From Desulfobacula sp. (GTDB lineage Bacteria > Desulfobacterota > Desulfobacteria > Desulfobacterales > Desulfobacteraceae): a stretch of 7,172 bases of DNA. The position numbers and the translations under genes were made by a program. The notes beneath the pieces are model-generated. The model worked only from the letters and a program-made list of their open reading frames with translations. It ran no database searches and was not told the DNA's origin. This document shows, piece after piece, positions 1 to 4,044 of this stretch (positions are counted from its first letter, which is position 1; each line of letters begins with the position of its first letter). Location of the stretch: NCBI GenBank assembly GCA_027858355.1, contig JAQICW010000704.1:1-7172 (forward strand), read 5' to 3'.

Positions 1-86
1 GCACAGGTGATGATGGATTTAGCTGTGCACCTTGTGGCAAGTTGGGTCGTCAGTCCCATTTCCTGAAGAATATCTTTTGTATTCAC
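1..86 (-). CDS. possible start of a divergent hypothetical gene (partial)
   Basis: On the minus strand an open frame runs from a GTG at 86-84 off the left edge, giving about 28 residues that begin MNTKDILQEMGLTTQLATRC. An in-frame ATG lies at 59-57. I do not recognise the family, and too little is present to assign one. The stretch reads like a protein N-terminus and would be divergent from the sensor kinase, leaving roughly 100 bp between the two starts for promoters. No convincing ribosome binding site precedes the GTG; an AGGA sits too close to the ATG. The plus strand is also open here, ending at a TGA at 64-66, so the strand is not certain. Low confidence. Confidence 0.27.
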   Translation of the reverse strand, partial: MNTKDILQEMGLTTQLATRCTAKSIITC

Positions 87-183
87 AACTCATATGATAT
101 TTAAAAGTATCGCAGATATTAAACAGGATTCCAACATCATAAAAAGTTGTGTTTTCATTTCTGCTTAACATTATTTATTGAAT

Positions 184-187
184 GGAG
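184..187 (+). promoter_or_regulatory. ribosome binding site (GGAG) deciding the kinase start at 194
   Basis: GGAG lies 6 nt before the ATG at 194, with an overlapping AGGT closer in. The alternative ATG at 182 is preceded only by an AT-rich stretch with no Shine-Dalgarno match, and the GGAG itself overlaps that upstream ATG. The start at 194 (MEKPKQ...) is therefore preferred over 182 (MEQVMEKP...). Confidence 0.6.
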
Positions 188-193
188 CAGGTA

Positions 194-1870
194 ATGGAAA
201 AGCCAAAACAGGTTAATGTCTCCCGAAGGCTGATATTCAGTTTTTGTGTATTGATCTTATTATTTCTCTTTTTTGGACTGTTTACGCTTTATGAAAACCA
301 AATCACTTCGAGATTGGCCCGCACAATTTATAATCACCCCCTGATCGTATCAAACGCAGCCCTTCAATCGAATGCTTCTATTATGAAAATGCACCGTGAC
401 ATGAAGGATGTGGTGCTTTTTGAGTCTTTATCACGGATTCAGCAATCCCTTGAAGCTGTGAATCAACAAGAACAGCAGGTATATCAAAATCTCGATATTG
501 TAAGGAATAAAATTTTAGGTAACGAAGGCAAGTTGCTTGAAAATGAGGCCAGAATTCTATTCGATGGTTGGCGTCCAATTCGAGAAGAAGTTATAAGTCT
601 TGTTCGTAAGGATCAAAGACAAAAAGCGACCGAGATAACAATTGGAAAAGATGCCGATCATGTTGCCAAATTAGAAGAAAAGATGCTTGAATTGACGGAT
701 TATGCAAGAAACAAGGCCTCGTTTTTTATAAGGGAAGCCGAAAAATCGTATTCAAGAGCTAATCTGTCTTTGATCATACTTTTGCTATCCGGTTTATTTG
801 TATCATCTTTAATCGCGCTTTTTACTTTAAAGTACACTGCATCGTCTGAAAAAGAGCTTCGAGAATCCCGGCAACTTATCGAAAATGCAATCGATTTTGC
901 ACCGATCGGGCTGGTGCTGCTTAAACCGGATGGAAACTTTTTCAGAGTCAATCAAGCATTCAACGACATGATTGGTTATTCAGAGAAAGAGCTTTCCAAA
1001 ATGACCTTTCAAGATATAACCCATCCGGATGATTACGACATCGGTCCTGAATTTATTCAAAATATATTAAGAGGCGATACCAATAAAGCCAGTCTTGAGA
1101 AAAGATATGTCAAAAAAGATGGCAGCATCATAAATGTATTCCTGACGACGACTTTGTTAAAAGACAATAAAGACAAACCTCATTATTTTTTTAATCAGGT
1201 ACAGGATATCACCGAGCGAAAGAAAATTGAAGAAGAATTGAGAAAAAGTGAAAGGCTCCATAGGGAAGCCCAACGTGTCGCAAAAATCGGACACTGGGAA
1301 CTCAATTCACCCTCAGGTACACCGACGTGGTCTGAAGAAATCTTCCACATATTCGGACTTGATCCAAAAAAGAGCGGACCTTCCTTTGCAGCGCATGCAA
1401 ACATTATTCATGATGAGGATTGGGGTCTTCTGGATAATTCCATTCAAGAATTAAGTACCAATGGAACACCATTTGATCTTGAATTTCGGATAGTACTACC
1501 GAATGGTGAAATCCGCTGGATGCATGCGAAAGGTTCAGCAGATAAGAGCGAAGATGGTAGCGTCACCCGAATGTTTGGAACCGCTCAAGATATAACCGAG
1601 CGCAAACAGGCCGAACTGGTGATGCGTGAATCAGAAAAAAGGCTCCGTGCCCTTTCTTTTCAACTCATTGATGCCCAGGAGAAAGAACGCCGGCGGATTT
1701 CTCAGGAACTCCACGATGAGATGGGACAGGTATTGACAGCCATTGTCCTTAACCTGACAGAAATTGAAAATCAAATGTCATCGGACAAGGCACAAATATT
1801 AATAAATATTTTTGCCGACACGCATTCGCTTCTTGACCAGACAGCACACCAGATTCGTGAATTGACCTAA
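194..1870 (+). CDS. sensor/DHp half of the interrupted histidine kinase
   Basis: A 558-residue product if translation stops at the TAA. TM1 is at about residues 13-33. Residues 34-190 form a helical periplasmic region resembling four-helix-bundle (4HB_MCP-like) sensors, with TIYNHPLIVSNA near its start and MHRDMKDVVL soon after. TM2 is at about 191-212. There is no clear HAMP domain. PAS1 covers about 222-342 and ends in QDITERKK; PAS2 (PAS_3-like, with GHWELN and EIRWMHAKG) covers about 356-470 and ends in QDITERKQ. The HisKA_3 helix carries the phosphoacceptor His507 in RRISQELHDEMGQVL. The fragment ends inside the second DHp helix, so alone it can dimerise and sense but has no ATP-binding domain and cannot autophosphorylate in cis. 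An ATG at 182 would add four residues but lacks a ribosome binding site. Confidence 0.85.
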   Translation: MEKPKQVNVSRRLIFSFCVLILLFLFFGLFTLYENQITSRLARTIYNHPLIVSNAALQSNASIMKMHRDMKDVVLFESLSRIQQSLEAVNQQEQQVYQNLDIVRNKILGNEGKLLENEARILFDGWRPIREEVISLVRKDQRQKATEITIGKDADHVAKLEEKMLELTDYARNKASFFIREAEKSYSRANLSLIILLLSGLFVSSLIALFTLKYTASSEKELRESRQLIENAIDFAPIGLVLLKPDGNFFRVNQAFNDMIGYSEKELSKMTFQDITHPDDYDIGPEFIQNILRGDTNKASLEKRYVKKDGSIINVFLTTTLLKDNKDKPHYFFNQVQDITERKKIEEELRKSERLHREAQRVAKIGHWELNSPSGTPTWSEEIFHIFGLDPKKSGPSFAAHANIIHDEDWGLLDNSIQELSTNGTPFDLEFRIVLPNGEIRWMHAKGSADKSEDGSVTRMFGTAQDITERKQAELVMRESEKRLRALSFQLIDAQEKERRRISQELHDEMGQVLTAIVLNLTEIENQMSSDKAQILINIFADTHSLLDQTAHQIRELT

Positions 1871-1875
1871 TCCTT

Positions 1876-1879
1876 GAGG
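1876..1879 (+). promoter_or_regulatory. GAGG placed to start the kinase's ATPase half at 1886
   Basis: GAGG is followed by exactly 6 nt and then ATG 1886-1888, and lies 5 nt after the premature TAA at 1868-1870. This gives reinitiation-like spacing (15 nt from stop to start). These bases also encode Leu-Arg of the conserved LRP motif, so the match may be coincidental. Confidence 0.4.
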
Positions 1880-1885
1880 CCCACC

Positions 1886-2311
1886 ATGTTAGATGATCTG
1901 GGACTGCTGCCGACATTGCGATGGCATTTGAACAGTTTTACTAAAAGAACAGACATCGCTGTCAATTTCGAAACGATCGCACTGGATGACAGGATGGATG
2001 CCACTATAGAAACTGTGCTTTATCGAATTGCGCAGGAGTCTTTGAATAATATAATAAAACATGCGGACGCAAAAAAAGTGACCGTACACCTGGAAAACAA
2101 AGGAAAAACAATTGCCCTTACCATTGAAGATGATGGTAAAGGATTTGATGTCAATGAGATAAACGCCAGGCGTGCCAGGGAAAAAAAGATCGGTCTTCTG
2201 GGTATGGAGGAAAGGACGGCATTAATGGGCGGCAAATTTCTCATTCAATCCCAAAAAGGGCATGGGACACAGATTTTCGTTGAAATACCACTGTATGCAA
2301 GAGGAATATAA
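1886..2311 (+). CDS. HATPase_c (catalytic/ATP-binding) half of the interrupted histidine kinase
   Basis: Continues the kinase frame after the TAA. From the ATG at 1886 it would be 141 residues beginning MLDDLGLLPTLRWHL; a TTG at 1874 would add four. All ATPase signatures are present: an N-box with E51, N54/N55 and H59 (RIAQESLNNIIKHADA), a G1 box DDGKGF at about 82-87, and a G2-like IGLLGMEERTALMGG from about 102. Length and motif order fit a complete NarX/DesK-type CA domain. If produced separately it could act on the DHp half in trans; otherwise it is simply the 3' part of a dead gene. Its TAA overlaps the ATG of the regulator at 2311, which suggests translational coupling in the original operon. 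Confidence 0.7.
   Translation: MLDDLGLLPTLRWHLNSFTKRTDIAVNFETIALDDRMDATIETVLYRIAQESLNNIIKHADAKKVTVHLENKGKTIALTIEDDGKGFDVNEINARRAREKKIGLLGMEERTALMGGKFLIQSQKGHGTQIFVEIPLYARGI
2301..2304 (+). promoter_or_regulatory. ribosome binding site for the NarL-type regulator
   Basis: GAGG lies 6 nt before the ATG at 2311, inside the end of the kinase frame. Together with the one-base TAATG overlap this indicates that kinase and regulator were translated as a coupled pair. Confidence 0.65.
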
Positions 2312-2619
2312 TGAACAAAATAAGCGTGTTGCTGGCCGAGGATCACACCATCGTACGCAAGGGGCTTCGCTCCCTTTTGGATAAAGAGACGGATATTGAT
2401 GTCGTCGCTGAAGCCGAAGACGGCAGAGAAGCCATTAAAAAATCGGAAGCGTTGCATCCCGACGTTGTGGTGATGGATATTGCCATGCCCGGCTTAAACG
2501 GTCTGGAAGCGACCCGGCAGCTCAAAAAACAGTTTCCGGAAATAAAAGTCATCATCCTCACCGTCCATGACAATGAAGAGTATGTCCTGCAAACTTTAAG
2601 ATCCGGCGCCTCGGGATAG
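2311..2619 (+). CDS. receiver-domain fragment of the NarL-type regulator
   Basis: A 102-residue product ending at the TAG. It has the acidic pocket E10/D11, the phosphoacceptor D56 in VVVMDIAMPG, and the switch Thr84 in IILTVHD. It ends at GASG, just before the strand carrying the conserved Lys (position 107 in the uninterrupted frame, LIQK). Without that Lys, the fifth strand and the last helix, the receiver is unlikely to fold or be phosphorylated normally, and it is cut off from its DNA-binding domain. Confidence 0.75.
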   Translation: MNKISVLLAEDHTIVRKGLRSLLDKETDIDVVAEAEDGREAIKKSEALHPDVVVMDIAMPGLNGLEATRQLKKQFPEIKVIILTVHDNEEYVLQTLRSGASG

Positions 2620-2745
2620 CTGATACAAAAAGCCGCGCCCGCTGATCTGATTAAGGCCATCCGGGAGGTTTACCAGGGGAAGTCCTTTCTCAGTCCATCG
2701 ATTTCAAAAACCGTCATTGATGAATATATTCGACGGGCTGATAAA

Positions 2746-2973
2746 ATGGAGGAGGGTGAGGACAGTCAAACAAAATTGACCCACCGGGAAACAGAAGTTC
2801 TGCAAATGATTGCAGAAGGTTTAAAAAGCCGGGAAATTGCAAAAAGACTGTTTGTGAGCATCAAAACGGTTGACACCCACCGGGCCAATATCCGGGAAAA
2901 ACTCAATATCCAGTCCACGGCGGACCTGGTCCAATACGCCATTCATAAGGGCTTGATCATAAAAGATTTGTAA
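2746..2973 (+). CDS. LuxR/GerE-type helix-turn-helix fragment of the NarL-type regulator
   Basis: From the ATG at 2746 this is 75 residues, close in size to the stand-alone GerE-type DNA-binding proteins. It contains the full LuxR-family signature LTHRETEVLQMIAEGL, then the helix-turn-helix SREIAKRLFVSIKTVDTHRANI and the dimerisation helix ending in KLNIQSTADLVQYAI. It is in frame with the receiver fragment. No good ribosome binding site precedes the ATG, so independent expression is doubtful. If made, it would be a DNA-binding domain freed from receiver control. More likely it is the 3' remnant of the interrupted gene. Confidence 0.6.
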   Translation: MEEGEDSQTKLTHRETEVLQMIAEGLKSREIAKRLFVSIKTVDTHRANIREKLNIQSTADLVQYAIHKGLIIKDL

Positions 2974-3025
2974 GCCTATGGCAGGTATGGTGAGTGCGTG
3001 TCGGGTGCCGGCTTCCTCTATAAAG

Positions 3026-3053
3026 TGAAAATTGAATACTGAAAATTGAATAT
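3026..3053 (+). repeat. 14-bp tandem direct repeat
   Basis: Two adjacent copies of TGAAAATTGAATAY (3026-3039 ending in C, 3040-3053 ending in T) differ only at the last base. They lie about 50 bp after the end of the regulator frame, in non-coding DNA. Function unknown. Confidence 0.8.
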
Positions 3054-3105
3054 TTATGGAAGTCATTTCGCGCCATCATTTTAATTCTCTTTTTTCATTT
3101 TTCAT

Positions 3106-3186
3106 CCCCCCAAAAAAATACACTCTGTTTACACTCTGTTTTTGAAAAACTCAGGGTTTATACCTACATCTTTTCCTGAATAACCC
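3106..3186 (+). repeat. ~70-bp intergenic direct repeat, copy 1, with internal 11-bp duplication
   Basis: The order of blocks is C-run, A-run, TACACTCTGTT, T-run, GAAAAAC, CAGGGTTTATACC, a short spacer, ATCTTTTCCT, AACCC. Compared with copy 2 at 3276-3343, this copy carries TACACTCTGTT twice in tandem (3119-3129 and 3130-3140). The T-run and A-run around 3139-3150 form a short imperfect dyad (GTTTTTGAAAAAC). It may be a regulator binding region or a small dispersed intergenic repeat. Confidence 0.75.
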
Positions 3187-3202
3187 ACATTCTGAACCGC
3201 AA

Positions 3203-3222
3203 GGTCGGCCGCTGTACCGACC
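3203..3222 (+). repeat. GC-rich inverted repeat (hairpin or operator-like dyad)
   Basis: GGTCGG at 3203-3208 pairs perfectly with CCGACC at 3217-3222 across an 8-nt loop. It stands between the two ~70-bp repeat copies. No T-run follows, so it is not a typical intrinsic terminator. A binding-site dyad or RNA leader hairpin are both possible. Confidence 0.45.
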
Positions 3223-3246
3223 AAATATAAGCAAATCAGTGGCTTG

Positions 3247-3277
3247 CCCTACCCCTACATCCAAAATTAACCCCTAC
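3247..3277 (+). repeat. CCCTAC repeat cluster
   Basis: CCCTAC occurs as a direct tandem at 3247-3252 and 3253-3258, and again at 3272-3277, just before copy 2 of the ~70-bp repeat. The regular use of one hexamer suggests a binding site, but no regulator can be named. Confidence 0.5.
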
Positions 3278-3343
3278 CCCAAAAATACACTCTGTTTTTG
3301 GAAAAAATCTGGGTTTATGCCGATATCTATTCCTTAAACAACC
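3276..3343 (+). repeat. ~70-bp intergenic direct repeat, copy 2
   Basis: Same block order as copy 1: C-run, A-run, a single TACACTCTGTT (3286-3296), T-run, GGAAAAAA, CTGGGTTTATGCC, ATCTATTCCT, AACAACC. It starts about 170 bp after copy 1 and ends about 75 bp before the receiver gene. It differs from copy 1 by scattered substitutions, a one-base indel in the A-run region and absence of the 11-bp duplication. Confidence 0.75.
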
Positions 3344-3408
3344 ATATAAACTGAGAACCATAATCCCGTAAAAGGTAAAAATTTTGCAAAACCGCTTATA
3401 AATATTAT

Positions 3409-3412
3409 GGAG
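3409..3412 (+). promoter_or_regulatory. ribosome binding site (GGAG) deciding the receiver start at 3419
   Basis: GGAG is 6 nt before the ATG at 3419. The upstream in-frame ATG at 3407 overlaps this GGAG and has only AT-rich sequence before it, so 3419 is the better start. The arrangement, two ATGs 12 nt apart with GGAG between, is the same as at 182/194. Confidence 0.65.
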
Positions 3413-3418
3413 AAGACG

Positions 3419-3841
3419 ATGGAACATATCAGGATACTGATTGTTGACGATGATGCCCGATTCAGACAAACCCTTGGGAAAATGGTAGCGGATAATCCGG
3501 ACTTAGAGGTCATCGGTGAGGCGGAAAACGGTGAGCAGGCCATCCGTCTGGCCGGAAACTTAAACCCGGATGTGGTCCTTATGGATATCCGGATGCCGGG
3601 AACGAGCGGATTGACGGCCACACGTCTGCTGACAAGAGAAATGCCTGATCTCCGGGTGATCATGATCAGCATTTTTGATGAAGATGAATATCGGAAAGCG
3701 GCATTTAACGCCGGCGCAGTCAGCTACATTGAAAAAAAATCAATCAACGGGGAGCTGATACCCGCCATAAAAGAAGTTTGCACAAACTGCAACATGACAA
3801 AAAAGGATGAACCCCCGGAAACGGCGAACCGTGGTTCGTGA
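3419..3841 (+). CDS. stand-alone receiver (single-domain response regulator)
   Basis: A 140-residue protein from the ATG at 3419 (144 if started at 3407). It is a complete CheY-like receiver with acidic pocket D10-D12, phosphoacceptor D56 in VVLMDIRMPG, Ser84 at the Thr/Ser switch (VIMISIFDEDEY) and the conserved Lys106 in YIEKKS. The sequence is closest in style to NarL-type receivers, but no helix-turn-helix follows. After the receiver comes a roughly 20-residue polar tail with CTNC (C121, C124). It probably acts as a cytoplasmic phosphorelay intermediate or a protein-binding switch, taking phosphate from the hybrid kinase at 4045, with which it likely shares an operon. The TGA at 3839-3841 is 23 nt before the next start. 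Confidence 0.88.
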   Translation: MEHIRILIVDDDARFRQTLGKMVADNPDLEVIGEAENGEQAIRLAGNLNPDVVLMDIRMPGTSGLTATRLLTREMPDLRVIMISIFDEDEYRKAAFNAGAVSYIEKKSINGELIPAIKEVCTNCNMTKKDEPPETANRGS

Positions 3842-3850
3842 ATCAATAAC

Positions 3851-3858
3851 GGAGGAGG
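3851..3858 (+). promoter_or_regulatory. strong ribosome binding site (GGAGGAGG) for the 42-aa protein
   Basis: GGAGGAGG, a near-ideal Shine-Dalgarno sequence, ends 6 nt before the GTG at 3865. It is the main reason for calling such a short frame a real gene. Confidence 0.7.
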
Positions 3859-3864
3859 AATTTT

Positions 3865-3993
3865 GTGAAAAATCTTACTATTCCAACCATTGTCATCATT
3901 GTCCTGGCCCTGCTTATTGGGGGATATGTCTTATTTAGCGCAGGGTCCGGGAACGATCTGATCAAAACGTCTGTCAGATTTCCTAATTCATAG
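3865..3993 (+). CDS. small single-pass membrane protein (42 aa), hypothetical
   Basis: Starts at GTG and ends at TAG 3991-3993, giving MKNLTIPTIVIIVLALLIGG and a further 22 residues. Residues 5-25 form one strongly hydrophobic helix, followed by a small/polar tail (SAGSGNDLIKTSVRFPNS), so an N-in, C-out single-span protein or an uncleaved signal anchor is likely. I do not recognise a family. It lies between the stand-alone receiver and the hybrid kinase on the same strand, which suggests co-expression and possibly a membrane-anchoring or kinase-modulating role (inference). It is in the same reading frame as the kinase, with only this TAG between them. It may also be the stub of a longer membrane protein. 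Confidence 0.6.
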   Translation: MKNLTIPTIVIIVLALLIGGYVLFSAGSGNDLIKTSVRFPNS

Positions 3994-4034
3994 GGATTTA
4001 ATCAAAAAAAATACAGTCAGTTTAGATGTGAAGA

Positions 4035-4038
4035 GAGG
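4035..4038 (+). promoter_or_regulatory. ribosome binding site for the hybrid kinase
   Basis: GAGG within AAGAGAGGA lies 6 nt before the ATG at 4045 and supports this start. It also argues that the kinase is translated independently of the in-frame small protein upstream. Confidence 0.65.
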
Positions 4039-4044
4039 AACACA

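Larger units (their letters stand above)
194..2311 (+). pseudogene. membrane PAS sensor histidine kinase (NarX/HisKA_3 type) interrupted by an in-frame TAA
   Basis: Read as one gene this is a 705-position kinase: TM1, a periplasmic helical sensor, TM2, two PAS domains, a HisKA_3 dimerisation/phosphoacceptor domain and a HATPase_c domain. The only lesion seen is TAA at 1868-1870 (codon 559). It falls in the conserved stretch RELT-x-SLRPTMLDDLGLL, where the family usually has a hydrophobic residue such as Leu. TTA to TAA would be a one-base change. The same frame continues without another stop to TAA 2309-2311, which overlaps the ATG of the response regulator by one base (TAATG). Intact motifs after the stop point to recent inactivation, a functional split, or a sequence error. 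The gene would have sensed a periplasmic or cytoplasmic signal and phosphorylated the adjacent NarL-type regulator. Confidence 0.8.
2311..2973 (+). pseudogene. NarL/FixJ-type response regulator interrupted by an in-frame TAG
   Basis: As a single frame this is a normal-sized regulator of about 220 positions: a receiver domain (about 1-120), a linker and a LuxR/GerE helix-turn-helix (about 156-216). The only lesion is TAG at 2617-2619 (codon 103), within GASG-x-LIQKAAP, where NarL-type receivers typically have Tyr or Phe (as in GYLLK). TAT or TAC to TAG is a one-base change. The frame stays open to the TAA at 2971-2973 and the downstream motifs look intact. This is the cognate partner of the kinase directly upstream, which has the same kind of single nonsense lesion. 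Alternatives are amber readthrough or a sequence error; no tRNA gene that would support recoding is visible here. Confidence 0.8.
2974..3418 (+). other. 445-bp non-coding, repeat-rich intergenic region
   Basis: No convincing gene is seen on either strand; the open frames here are short and have no recognisable protein character. The region holds a 14-bp tandem repeat (3026-3053), two diverged copies of a ~70-bp repeat (from 3106 and from 3276), a GC-rich hairpin (3203-3222) and CCCTAC motifs (3247-3277). It separates the broken two-component pair from the next operon and probably contains that operon's promoter and control sites. TATAAA at 3345-3350 is a possible -10-like element without a clear -35. 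Confidence 0.6.

Noticed and set aside
147..175. Promoter-like TTGTGT-N17-ATTATT before the sensor kinase
   Set aside because: The -10 match is poor (3 of 6) and AT-rich DNA gives many such hits.
1868..2619. Alternative genetic code in which TAA and TAG are sense codons
   Set aside because: The two sites expect different amino acids, and TAA, TAG and TGA all end other frames at sensible places in the window.
3106..3343. CRISPR array
   Set aside because: Only two diverged long repeats with a single ~90-bp gap; no regular short repeats and spacers and no cas genes.
2974..3418. Insertion sequence remnant as the source of the intergenic repeats
   Set aside because: The repeats are direct rather than terminal inverted, no transposase fragment is visible and no target-site duplication was found.
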